Position numbers and translations under genes: made by a program. A stretch of DNA of 64,000 nucleotides. Origin: CAWICD01 sp052267165 (GTDB taxonomy: Bacteria > Vulcanimicrobiota > Vulcanimicrobiia > Vulcanimicrobiales > Vulcanimicrobiaceae). The stretch is taken from contig JBKQHO010000007.1 of assembly GCA_052267165.1 (NCBI GenBank), positions 144,133-208,132 on the forward strand, written 5' to 3'. This document shows, one piece after another, positions 41,155 to 49,365 of this stretch (positions within the stretch are counted from its first letter, which is position 1; every line of letters begins with the position of its first letter). The notes below the pieces were generated by a model, which saw only the letters and a list, made by a program, of their open reading frames with translations, was not told where the DNA came from and did not search any database.

Positions 41155-43325
41155 GCGAGCGCCGTTTGCGGCGGTTCCGCGAAGCAGACGCGCTCCGCGA
41201 ATTCGCCCTTCTTGCCGGTGTTGAACGACGACGTCGGCCGATGATACCCCATGACGCGCGTCCAAATCTCGCACGGCTGCCGTTCGCCGAGCGCTTCGCA
41301 CTGCGGGCAGAAGGACTGCTCGCCGGCGAGGTAGCCGTGGTTTGGGCAGATCGAGAACGTCGTAGTCACCGTGAGGTACGGGACGGCGAAGCGGCTCAGG
41401 GCATTTCGAACCAACTGCTTGCAAGCCTGCGCGCTCGAGATCCGCTCGGCCATGTAGAGATGCACGACCGTGCCGCCGGTGTATTTGCGCTGCAACCCTT
41501 CTTGGTGCGTCAGCGCTTCGAACGGATCGGCGGTGAAGCCGACCGGCAATTGCGATGAGTTCGTATAGTACGGCATTGCAGCCGTCCCGGCTTGTAGAAT
41601 CCCCGGGAAACGCTTGCGATCTTCGCGCGCGAAGCGGTAGGTCGTCCCTTCGGCCGGCGTCGCTTCGAGGTTGTAGAGGTGTCCCGTCTCTTCCTGGATC
41701 GCCGTGATCCGGTCGCGCACGCGATCGAGGAAGCGCAGCGCGAGCGCATGCCCCCATTCGGTCGTGATGTCGTGCTCGTCGCTCGTGAAGTTGCGAATCA
41801 TCTCGTTGATGCCGTTCACGCCGATCGTCGAGAAGAAGTTCCGCAGCGTGCCGAGATAGCGTTTCGTGTACGGGAAGAGCCCGGCGTCCATGTGGCGCTG
41901 GATCTCCTTGCGCTTGAGTTCGAGGCTGATCTTCGCCAATTCGAGCAGCGAGTCGAGCCGCTCGAACAGCGCCGCATCATTGCCGCGGCAGACGTACCCC
42001 AAGCGCGCGCAGTTGATCGTCACCACGCCGACGGAACCCGTCTGCTCGGCGCTGCCGAAGAGGCCGTTCCCACGCTTGAGCAGCTCGCGCAGATCGAGCT
42101 GCAGGCGGCAGCACATCGAGCGCACCATTTTCGGCTCGAGATCCGAGCTGATGAAGTTCTGGAAGTACGGCAGCCCGTACTTCGCGGTCATCTCGAAGAG
42201 CCGCTCAACGTTGGGTGAATCCCACGGGAAGGTCTTGGTGATGTTGTACGTGGGGATCGGGAACGTGAAGACGCGCCCTTTTGCATCGCCCCGCGTCATG
42301 ACTTCGATGTACGCGCGGTTGATAGTGTCCATCTCGGCCTGAAGATCGCCGTAGGTGAACGGCATCTCTTCACCGCCGATGATCGGCCGTTGCTCGGCGA
42401 GATCCTCGGGGCAGGTCCAATCGAACGTCAGGTTGGTGAACGGCGTCTGCGTCCCCCAACGTGAGGGGACGTTCAGGTTGAAGATCAATTCCTGGATGCA
42501 CTGGCGTACCTCGTCGTACGCGAGGTTATCCTTGCGGATGAACGGCGCCATGTACGTATCGAAGGAGCTGAACGCCTGCGCGCCCGCCCACTCATTTTGT
42601 AACGTGCCGAGGAAATTCACGATCTGGCCGACCGCGCTCGTCAGGTGCTTCGGGGGGCCCGATTCGACTTTGCCCGGGACTCCGTTGAGGCCCTCGGCGA
42701 GGAGCGTTCGCAAGGACCAGCCGGCGCAGTATCCGGCGAGCATATCGAGATCGTGGATGTGCAGATCACCGTTGCGGTGAGCGTGGCCGACCTCCGGCGG
42801 ATAGACGTGATTGAGCCAGTAATTCGCGACGACTTTCCCGGAGACGTTGAGGATCAAACCGCCGAGCGAATACCCCTGGTTCGCGTTGGCGCTGACGCGC
42901 CAATCCTGCCGGTCGAGATACTCGTTGACGGAGGCGGCGACGTCGACGACCGTCGCCTTGTCGCGGCGTAGACGGGCGCGCTGCTCTCGATAGACGGCGT
43001 ACGCTCGCGCCGTCGCGAAATGGTTCGCGGCGATCAGCGCCTGCTCGACGGCGTCCTGGATGCGCTCGACGTCCGGGACTTCGGTCGCGTACCTGTGACT
43101 GAGGACCTTGACGACTTGGGCCGCAAGCAGGCGCGCCTCCTCGATCGCGAATTCGCCGGTCGCGGCGCCGGCACGCTGCAGGGCGCGCACGATCTTTTCG
43201 GCGTCAAAGGGAGCGGTCGTCCCGTCGCGCTTATGGATCGTCGCCGGAGGTGCGGCACTGCGCGGGGCAGGCGGAGCGGCGAGCGCGGTGGCAGCCTCTG
43301 AGGTCAGGATCGAATCGACGAGCAT
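41151..43325 (-). CDS. nrdD: Anaerobic (class III) ribonucleoside-triphosphate reductase
   Basis: This is a 724-aa glycyl-radical enzyme reducing NTPs to dNTPs without B12 or oxygen. It has an N-terminal ATP-cone (IHKRDGTTAPFDAEKIVRAL, residues ~30-125), the catalytic barrel with HRNGDLHIHDLDMLAGYCAG and NYWLNHVYPPE, a C-terminal zinc site (CPNHGYLAGEQSFCPQCE) and the glycyl-radical loop RVMGYHRP. It is followed by nrdG with a 4-bp overlap. A cobalamin riboswitch lies ~100 bp upstream. So the operon should be repressed by B12, implying that a B12-dependent class II reductase is the preferred isozyme. Confidence 0.95.
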   Translation of the reverse strand: MLVDSILTSEAATALAAPPAPRSAAPPATIHKRDGTTAPFDAEKIVRALQRAGAATGEFAIEEARLLAAQVVKVLSHRYATEVPDVERIQDAVEQALIAANHFATARAYAVYREQRARLRRDKATVVDVAASVNEYLDRQDWRVSANANQGYSLGGLILNVSGKVVANYWLNHVYPPEVGHAHRNGDLHIHDLDMLAGYCAGWSLRTLLAEGLNGVPGKVESGPPKHLTSAVGQIVNFLGTLQNEWAGAQAFSSFDTYMAPFIRKDNLAYDEVRQCIQELIFNLNVPSRWGTQTPFTNLTFDWTCPEDLAEQRPIIGGEEMPFTYGDLQAEMDTINRAYIEVMTRGDAKGRVFTFPIPTYNITKTFPWDSPNVERLFEMTAKYGLPYFQNFISSDLEPKMVRSMCCRLQLDLRELLKRGNGLFGSAEQTGSVGVVTINCARLGYVCRGNDAALFERLDSLLELAKISLELKRKEIQRHMDAGLFPYTKRYLGTLRNFFSTIGVNGINEMIRNFTSDEHDITTEWGHALALRFLDRVRDRITAIQEETGHLYNLEATPAEGTTYRFAREDRKRFPGILQAGTAAMPYYTNSSQLPVGFTADPFEALTHQEGLQRKYTGGTVVHLYMAERISSAQACKQLVRNALSRFAVPYLTVTTTFSICPNHGYLAGEQSFCPQCEALGERQPCEIWTRVMGYHRPTSSFNTGKKGEFAERVCFAEPPQTALA

Positions 43326-43424
43326 GGTGCCCCCTCGGACGAGGCCCGAAGGAAGGGGCCTCCCAAGGCGCGGGACGCATGCGGCCGGCGACGATCGGAG
43401 ACGCTTTCGCCTCCCTCGGGCGAA

Positions 43425-43600
43425 GTGTCGATCTCACCGGGCAGGTCTTCGGACTCGAGGGCCGCCTACCGGCCACCCCTTCCCAGCCTCCAGGCCAGTG
43501 TTTTCGGTGGCTTTCGTTCCCTCTCACCGCTGCGGGGCAGCCCCGGATTCGCACCGGGTTCCCTTTTCAGACGCCGAGGCGTCACCTGGAGAGAGGCACT
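43425..43600 (-). promoter_or_regulatory. Cobalamin riboswitch upstream of nrdDG
   Basis: On the minus strand: GAACCCGGTGCGAATCCGGG, then GCTGCCCCGCAGCGGTGAGAG, shown here as its core CCCCGCAGCGGTGAGAG, then AAAGCCACCGAAAACACTGG, CTGGGAAGG and GAGTCCGAAGACCTGCC. These are the conserved blocks of the cobalamin riboswitch variant ending in GAGTCCGAAGACCTGCC, different from the other three here, which end in AGTCAGGAT-like blocks. It precedes nrdD. Confidence 0.93.
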
Positions 43601-43687
43601 ATATATAGTGCTAGAAATTGGGTACGACCACTAGATACAGGATCCCTCTTCGACCGCGCCTCGGTTCGGAAGCCATCCTGGACGCCC

Positions 43688-44602
43688 TCAGAGGATCGCG
43701 AGCGCGTCGAGGCCGCGAGCGTCGACGACCTCTGGATGGATCGCCGAGGCGAAGAGCTCGATGGTGTCGATCAGACGGGGGCTTGGGCGGTTGGCGTACC
43801 AGTGCCCGTCGATCAACACGACGCGGCGCCGCGCGGCAAACGCCTCCCAACGCGGCGCCGTGCGCCGCAGATCCTCGACCGCGGCCCGAGCCGCTCGCGG
43901 ACGCATCCCCGGCAGTGCGACGATGACGACCTCGGGGTCGGCCGACTCCAGTTGCTCCCACGCGATCGCGCGGGCGTCCGCGCCGGGGAACGAGACGACC
44001 GGCACACCACCCGCGAGCTCGACGAGTTCCGGCGTCCACTGCCCGCTTCCCATGAGCGGATCGGTCCAGATCAGGACCGTGGCCCGCCGTTTCGCCTGCG
44101 TTGACGTAAGCCGCACGACCGCCTCGGCGCGCGCTCGCAGTGCCGAAACGAGTGCCTCACCTCGTTGCGCTACTCCGGCGGCCACGGCGACGGTTCGGAT
44201 GTTCGCGTAGACATCCGCGAGCGAACGCGGTTCGAGGAAGACGACCTGGGGATGCCCCTTCATCCGGTCGGTCGCCAGCGCGACGGTTTCCGGAGCGACG
44301 AAACAGACGCTGCACGACTGTTGAGTGACGATAAGATCGGGTTCGAGCCGCTCGATCGCGTCGACGTCGACGTGATAGAGGCTCGCACCGGCATGGAGCG
44401 TCTCCTTCACCTTGCGGTCGATTGCGGCCGAACGGCTCTCGCCTCGCGCGCGTCCGCCGGCGAGGAGGAGCCTCGTGACGCGCGGTAGGCCGCGCACCTC
44501 CGCCGGGAAGTCGCAATCGTGCGTGACGCCGACGAGCGCCTCACGTAGACCGAGCGCGCAGACGATCTCCGTCGCGGAGGGCAGGAGGCTAACGATTCGC
44601 AT
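43688..44602 (-). CDS. btuF: Cobalamin-binding protein (BtuF-like)
   Basis: The protein is 304 aa from the ATG at 44602 (an upstream TTG at 44644 would add 14 residues). It starts MRIVSLLPSATEIVCALGLR, followed by THDCDFPAEVRGLPRVTRLL and DLIVTQQSCSVC, typical of cobalamin-binding type III solute-binding proteins. Later landmarks are LIWTDPLMGSGQWTPELVEL and GGVPVVSFPG. No signal peptide is seen, as in many members of this branch, so periplasmic location is uncertain. It is the last gene of the B12 operon, 83 bp after cbiA. No BtuC/BtuD is nearby. Salvage of cobamides is the likely role. Confidence 0.85.
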   Translation of the reverse strand: MRIVSLLPSATEIVCALGLREALVGVTHDCDFPAEVRGLPRVTRLLLAGGRARGESRSAAIDRKVKETLHAGASLYHVDVDAIERLEPDLIVTQQSCSVCFVAPETVALATDRMKGHPQVVFLEPRSLADVYANIRTVAVAAGVAQRGEALVSALRARAEAVVRLTSTQAKRRATVLIWTDPLMGSGQWTPELVELAGGVPVVSFPGADARAIAWEQLESADPEVVIVALPGMRPRAARAAVEDLRRTAPRWEAFAARRRVVLIDGHWYANRPSPRLIDTIELFASAIHPEVVDARGLDALAIL

Positions 44603-44685
44603 GAGCGACGCCGCCGCACGCGCATCGACGAACGTGTTTTCCAACTGAAGTGATCAAGAGAATCGTTCTCCGTCGAGGGTCACGC

Positions 44686-45987
44686 TCAGCTCAGAAAGAG
44701 TGCGGCGGTCGCCACGGGGTTGGAGGGGAAGTAGAGATGCACGTACGAGGCGGTGAGGCCTTCCAGCCGCCAGACGGCCTCGCCGTGTCCGCCGCCGGAG
44801 CGCTCGGCATGGGTCAGCGGTGTCAGAGGCGTGTTGACCCGCGAGTAGTGGAAGGTATGACCGCGAATCGCTCCGTTGCCGAAATCGACGCTTTGCAGGC
44901 CGAGCGCGCCGAGCCTCGGTTGCATCGAGACGGAACCGGGAAGAACGCCCGCAACGGCGTGCGCGTCGCCGGTGGCATCGAGCAGTCGGTCGAACAAGAG
45001 CATCATGCCGCCGCACTCCGCCAGCATCGGCTTCCCGACCCCGACGTGTCGCCGAAGAGAGGCCAGCATCGAGCGGTTTGCGGACAATTCTGCCGCGTGC
45101 AGTTCCGGATAACCGCCGGGCAGCCACACGGCGTCGGCGGCCGGGATATCGGGATCGACGAGCGGTGAGAAGTAGCGGATGCGAGCTCCGAGGTCTTCCA
45201 GGCAATCGAGGTTCGCCTGGTAGGTGAACGCAAAGGCCAGATCCCGCGCGACCGCGATCGTCTTCCCGCGCAGGAGCGGTGGCGGAGCGGGCACGCGTTC
45301 TTCCCGAAACGCGACCGGCGGCGGCAACGAATCGGCATCGGTCGCGGCCAGCGCGTCGGCGAGCCTGTCGAGGCGCGCGAGCAAATCAGGAACTTCGCTC
45401 GCCTGGACGAGCCCCAGATGCCTTTCGGGCAACGCGGCTTCCGCGTTCGGGCTGACATGACCAAACCACTTGGTCCCCGCGGGGAGGCTTTGCCGCAGAA
45501 GCTCCGCGTGCCCGTCGGATTCCACCCGATTCGCGAGCGCGCCGGCGCAGGTGAGTCCGGGCACGTATTCGGTCAGGCCGTGAACGATCGCGCCGAACGT
45601 CTGGGCCATCGCACTCGCATCGATCACGACGAGCAGGGGGAGGCCGAAACGGCGCGCGAGGTCGGCACTCGAGGGCGTGCCGTCGTGAAGCCCCATGACG
45701 CCTTCCACGAGAATCAGGTCGGCCTCACCGGCAGCACGGTGCAGGCGCTCCGCACCGTCGGACTCGCCGCACATCCAAAGGTCGAGGTTGTATACCGGCG
45801 ACCCCGCCGCAACCGCCAGGATTTGCGGGTCGAGGAAATCGGGCCCGCACTTGAAGACGCGCACGCGGCGCCCCGCCCGCGCATGCAGCCGCGCGAGGGC
45901 GGCTGCGATCGTCGTCTTTCCCTGAGCGGAGCCCGGCGCCGTGACGAGCAACGCGGGACAGTTGCATTCCGTTCCGTCGAGGCTCAA
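44686..45987 (-). CDS. cbiA: Cobyrinate a,c-diamide synthase
   Basis: This is a 433-aa ATP- and glutamine-dependent amidase of the corrin ring (CbiA/CobB). The N-terminal dethiobiotin-synthetase-like domain has the P-loop VTAPGSAQGKTTIAAALARL and the stretch FKCGPDFLDPQILAVAAG. The C-terminal type I glutamine amidotransferase domain has VWLPGGYPELHAAELS and nucleophile Cys in LAECGGMMLL. GFTFHYSR-like residues appear as GHTFHYSRVN. The start overlaps the stop of cobC (ATGA). The family uses both cobyrinic and hydrogenobyrinic acid, so the pathway branch cannot be fixed from this gene. Confidence 0.93.
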   Translation of the reverse strand: MSLDGTECNCPALLVTAPGSAQGKTTIAAALARLHARAGRRVRVFKCGPDFLDPQILAVAAGSPVYNLDLWMCGESDGAERLHRAAGEADLILVEGVMGLHDGTPSSADLARRFGLPLLVVIDASAMAQTFGAIVHGLTEYVPGLTCAGALANRVESDGHAELLRQSLPAGTKWFGHVSPNAEAALPERHLGLVQASEVPDLLARLDRLADALAATDADSLPPPVAFREERVPAPPPLLRGKTIAVARDLAFAFTYQANLDCLEDLGARIRYFSPLVDPDIPAADAVWLPGGYPELHAAELSANRSMLASLRRHVGVGKPMLAECGGMMLLFDRLLDATGDAHAVAGVLPGSVSMQPRLGALGLQSVDFGNGAIRGHTFHYSRVNTPLTPLTHAERSGGGHGEAVWRLEGLTASYVHLYFPSNPVATAALFLS

Positions 45988-47090
45988 AGCACTACTTTAA
46001 TTGCGTCGGCCACGCGCTCGCTTTCCAGGCGCGTCTTTACCGCGATCCGGATCCATTCGCCGGCGAGGCCTTCGTAGGAGCTGCAGTCGCGCACCAACAC
46101 GCCGAACTCGCGTACGAGCCGCGAGGTGACGGCCTCGGAAGTCGCGGGCGGCGGCAATCCGACGAATACGAAGTTCGCCGCTGAAGCGAGTACCCGGCAG
46201 CCGAGACTCTGGAGCCGTTCGCTCAGCCAGATCCGCTCGACGGCATTGCTCCTGAGCGTCCGGCGCGCGAAGTCACGGTCGCCGACGGCCGCCGCGAGCG
46301 CCTGCGCGGCGAGCGTCGTGACGGGCCACGACGGAAGGCAGGCGCGTAAGGCAGCCGCGTTGGCCGGCGTGCAAACCGCATAGCCGACGCGCAGCGCCGG
46401 CACGCTGAAGAACTTCGTTAGGGAACGAACGCACGTGAGGGTCGTGCTTCGGGCCGCAACGTCGACGACGCTTTCCTCCGGTACGTAGTCGATGAAGGCC
46501 TCATCCACGATCGTGCGGCAGCCCAGCGCGGCGAGCGCGTCGACGATCCCCAACATCGCGGGGCGAGGCACGAGCGCGCCCGAGGGATTATGCGGGTTCG
46601 TTAGGAGCGCGACCTCGGCGCGGCTCGTCCTCGCTCGGTCGACGAGGCTCGCTTGGTCAAGTGCGAAATCCACGTCGGCCGCGAGCTGCAGGGACATCGC
46701 GTCGATCTTCAGCGCAGCTAGGGCGCGTGCATCCTCGCTGAAGGCAGGCACGGGCAAGACGCAGCGCGACGCGGCCGGCTGTCTCAGCGCAGCCTCGAGA
46801 AGCGCGGCCGCACCGTTGCCGACGACGATGGAATCGGCGTCGATCCGCAGTTCCCCGGCAATGCGCTCGCGGAGAGTCCGATACGTTCGATCGGGATATC
46901 GCTGGAGCGTTTCGAGGTCCGCGGCCGCGTCGCTCAGGGCCGCAACGAGTGCAGCTGGAGGACCCAGCGGGTTGATGTTTGCGCTGAGGTCCAGCAGAGT
47001 CGAAGGATCGACGCCGTAACGCGCCGCCGCTGCGTCGCGGTCGCCGCCATGCGCCGCGAGCACCTGCTGCTGCGTCGTTTCAGCGCTCAT
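45984..47090 (-). CDS. cobC: Threonine-phosphate decarboxylase / histidinol-phosphate-aminotransferase-like enzyme
   Basis: This is a 368-aa PLP enzyme (fold type I) called CobC or CobD in different organisms. It provides (R)-1-amino-2-propanol phosphate for the nucleotide loop of cobalamin. It has HGGDRDAAAARYGVDPSTLL, then LSANINPLGPP, the PLP-pocket LLTNPHNPSGALV and the Schiff-base Lys in SLTKFFSVPALRVGYAV. It overlaps cbiB by 11 bp upstream and cbiA by 4 bp downstream. The context separates it from true HisC. Confidence 0.9.
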   Translation of the reverse strand: MSAETTQQQVLAAHGGDRDAAAARYGVDPSTLLDLSANINPLGPPAALVAALSDAAADLETLQRYPDRTYRTLRERIAGELRIDADSIVVGNGAAALLEAALRQPAASRCVLPVPAFSEDARALAALKIDAMSLQLAADVDFALDQASLVDRARTSRAEVALLTNPHNPSGALVPRPAMLGIVDALAALGCRTIVDEAFIDYVPEESVVDVAARSTTLTCVRSLTKFFSVPALRVGYAVCTPANAAALRACLPSWPVTTLAAQALAAAVGDRDFARRTLRSNAVERIWLSERLQSLGCRVLASAANFVFVGLPPPATSEAVTSRLVREFGVLVRDCSSYEGLAGEWIRIAVKTRLESERVADAIKVVL

Positions 47091-48048
47091 CCCGGCCGCT
47101 GCGAAGACCGAGAGCGCCTGACAGTAGGGCGAAGAGCAGCAGCGCCGCCGTGACGACGAGGAGCCGTGCGCGACGCACGTCGTCGTCGTCGGGAGCGCGG
47201 TAGACGCCTCCGAACAACGCGCGAGTCACGGGAACGCCGTCGTACGTGAGCGAGCCGCCGAGGCGCACGGCGAGCGCACCGGCCATCGCCGCTTCCACTC
47301 GGCCTGCATTGGGGCTGGCGTGCTTCGCACCGTCGAGCCGCATGCAACGAAGTGCAGCGGAGGGCGAACCCATCGCCAGCGGTGCGGATGCTGCGACGGC
47401 AAGCGCGGCGATGCGTGCCGGGACGTAACACAGCGCGTCGTCCAGCTTTGCCGCGAAGAAACCGACGTGCCTGTACGGCGGCTCGATGTGTCCGATCATC
47501 GAATCCATCGTGCTTGCCGCCTTGAAGGCGAAAGCCAGCGGCGGCCCGCCGATGGCAAGCGCGCACAGCGGCGCGACGATTCCGTCGCAGAGGCTCTCGG
47601 CCAACGTCTCGATCAGTGCGCGCGCGATGCCCGCTCGGTCCAGTTCGGCGGTATCGCGCCCGACGATGCGGCTCAGGCGCAGCCGCGCCGCCTCGAGCCC
47701 GCCGGCGTTCAACGCGCCCAGGACGCCGTTCACCTCCGACACCAGGTCGCGCGCGGCGATGCACGACCAGGCGAGCAACATGTCCGTCGCCGTGCGGCTG
47801 CGCGAGCCGAAGCGGCCCGCGGTCTGTTGCACTAGGCTAGCGCTCGCAGCGCTGCAGGCGGCGACGGCGAGCACGATCAAACCCCCGCCGGCGAGCTCGC
47901 CCGTAGCATTGCCGCGCGCGCAGCGGCGAACGAGCCGTTCGAGCCGGCCGATGACGAACCCCATCGCCCGAACGGGATGGGGGAACCAGCGCGGATCTCC
48001 GGCCAACGCGTCGAGCGCTCCCGCAGCAGCGAAAGCGATCGGGTTCAC
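47080..48048 (-). CDS. cbiB: Adenosylcobinamide-phosphate synthase
   Basis: This is a 322-aa membrane protein (CbiB/CobD) that amidates adenosylcobyric acid with aminopropanol phosphate. It has ALDALAGDPRWFPHPVRAMG, then LIETLAESLCDGIVAPLCAL, KAASTMDSMIGH, and DDALCYVPARIAALAVA, all hallmarks of the family. Several hydrophobic helices span the length. The GTG at 48048 overlaps the TGA of pduO (GTGA). A longer open frame to 48240 runs through pduO and is rejected. Confidence 0.93.
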   Translation of the reverse strand: MNPIAFAAAGALDALAGDPRWFPHPVRAMGFVIGRLERLVRRCARGNATGELAGGGLIVLAVAACSAASASLVQQTAGRFGSRSRTATDMLLAWSCIAARDLVSEVNGVLGALNAGGLEAARLRLSRIVGRDTAELDRAGIARALIETLAESLCDGIVAPLCALAIGGPPLAFAFKAASTMDSMIGHIEPPYRHVGFFAAKLDDALCYVPARIAALAVAASAPLAMGSPSAALRCMRLDGAKHASPNAGRVEAAMAGALAVRLGGSLTYDGVPVTRALFGGVYRAPDDDDVRRARLLVVTAALLLFALLSGALGLRSGRDER

Positions 48049-48638
48049 CAGGCTTGCGACCAGGGGGGCCCCGGGAACCGCTCGTCGCGCAGACGCGCGT
48101 CGACGCCCGCGGCCGCTTCCAACGCACGCGCGCAGAGCCACAGAACGTCCGAGAGGCGGTTGAGATAAGCGAGAACGTTCCTCTGTACGGGTTCGCCGCT
48201 CGCCATAAGCCGGACTGCAGCACGTTCCGCCCGCCGGCAAACAGTCCGCGCCACCTCGAAGAAGCTCGACTCGCGCAGCGCTCCAGGCACCGTCCAGTCG
48301 AGGATCAGTCCGGGCCGTGCCTCCAGATCGGTGACGAACGCGTCCAGTCGACCGACCATGGCATCGCCGATCTCGGGCGGCGAAACCCGACCGCCGTCCT
48401 TGCGCGAGATCGCGGAAGCGAGCGGGAAGAGCTCGCGTTGAATGGCCAGGAGCCGAGCCGCCATCTCCGCGTCGCCGCAGTGAGCGCGCGCGACGCCGAG
48501 CGCAGCGTTGAGCTCGTCGATCGCGCCCGTGATTTCGATGCGCACATCGCCTTTGCTCGTACGCGCGCCTCCGGCCACTCCGGTCGTGCCGTCGTCACCG
48601 CGGCGCGTCGCGATCGACCTCGTACTACTGCGCGACAT
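48045..48638 (-). CDS. pduO: PduO-type ATP:cob(I)alamin adenosyltransferase
   Basis: This is a 197-aa enzyme that forms adenosylcobalamin by transferring the adenosyl group from ATP. The N-terminal ATP motif TRRGDDGTTGVAGGARTSKG is followed by EITGAIDELNAALGVARAHC. The active-site helix VARTVCRRAERAAVRLM and LNRLSDVLWLCARALE complete the PduO/MMAB signature. The ATG at 48638 lies 14 bp inside the preceding membrane-protein gene. The product is the riboswitch ligand, so the operon is set up for feedback control. Confidence 0.92.
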   Translation of the reverse strand: MSRSSTRSIATRRGDDGTTGVAGGARTSKGDVRIEITGAIDELNAALGVARAHCGDAEMAARLLAIQRELFPLASAISRKDGGRVSPPEIGDAMVGRLDAFVTDLEARPGLILDWTVPGALRESSFFEVARTVCRRAERAAVRLMASGEPVQRNVLAYLNRLSDVLWLCARALEAAAGVDARLRDERFPGPPWSQAW

Positions 48639-49179
48639 GCAGATCACGCCGCGACGTCCCGCGTTCGACCGCAACGACACCGACGTAGAGCAGGCCGAGA
48701 ACCGCGAAGCCGAGCACGTTCCCGAGCGCAACCTGAGCCACGATCCGCGGCGCGAAGTCGGCCAGCGAGTGCGTCGTTGCCAAGGTGAACGCGGCGAACA
48801 CGCCTTCGTAGACAGCAAACGCGGCGACGAGGGCGAGCAGCGGATTCGCGACGCGACGGGAGACGGCGAACGCCGCCAGCGTCGCCGCGGCATAGACCGG
48901 CGCCCAGGCTACGGTCGCAAGCGTCCGCGGGTAGCCGAGCACGAGGAAGCCGACGGCTTGGTTTGTCACGACGGCCGACAGCAGCGCGACGGTGCCGGCG
49001 CGCCGCGAAAGCGTGCGCGACGCAAGCATGGCCATGGCGGGGAAGGGGACGACGCACGCCAGCGTGAGCGTCATCACCGCGCCGGCCGCTGCGATAATCA
49101 TCTGCCAGGCGCGCTGCGCTTCGCGGCTCTGGAGCGAGAACGGCATCACCAAGGACGAGCGAACGAATCTCGAAATCAT
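48625..49179 (-). CDS. Six-helix membrane protein under cobalamin riboswitch control
   Basis: This is a 184-aa protein with about six hydrophobic segments, including AWQMIIAAAGAVMTLTLACV, GTVALLSAVVTNQAVGFLVL, AWAPVYAAATLAAFAVSRRV, LLALVAAFAVYEGVFAAFTL and IVAQVALGNVLGFAVLGLLY. It is the first gene after a cobalamin riboswitch and overlaps pduO. Size and topology resemble the S component of an ECF vitamin transporter or a cobalt/cobamide permease subunit, but I cannot match a named family. Transport of a B12 precursor or cobalt is inference. The start has AAGGG ~10 bp upstream. Confidence 0.7.
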   Translation of the reverse strand: MISRFVRSSLVMPFSLQSREAQRAWQMIIAAAGAVMTLTLACVVPFPAMAMLASRTLSRRAGTVALLSAVVTNQAVGFLVLGYPRTLATVAWAPVYAAATLAAFAVSRRVANPLLALVAAFAVYEGVFAAFTLATTHSLADFAPRIVAQVALGNVLGFAVLGLLYVGVVAVERGTSRRDLHVAQ

Positions 49180-49207
49180 GGACTGCCAACCCTTTCGCGA
49201 GGTCGAG

Positions 49208-49364
49208 TGCCGCGTTCGCCTCAGTATCCTGGCTCGCGGATCGATGCCATGTGCTCGAAGCCTTCCCACCCTCGGGCAGTGACTTCGAGCGGCTCCCCGC
49301 TCACAGTGGCGCGACCGTTCCGGAATTACACCGGATTCCTAATCGTGCGAACGCTGAGCCGTCC
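49208..49364 (-). promoter_or_regulatory. Cobalamin riboswitch upstream of the membrane protein-pduO-cbiB-cobC-cbiA-btuF operon
   Basis: Minus-strand blocks are AATCCGGTGTAATTCCGGAA, GGTCGCGCCACTGTGAGCGG, GTGGGAAGGC and GAGCCAGGATACTGAGG. The closing helix GCGTTCGC/GCGAACGC is the same as in the btuB riboswitch. It begins immediately after the cobQ stop codon and ends ~30 bp before the downstream start. Confidence 0.92.
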
Positions 49365-49365
49365 T

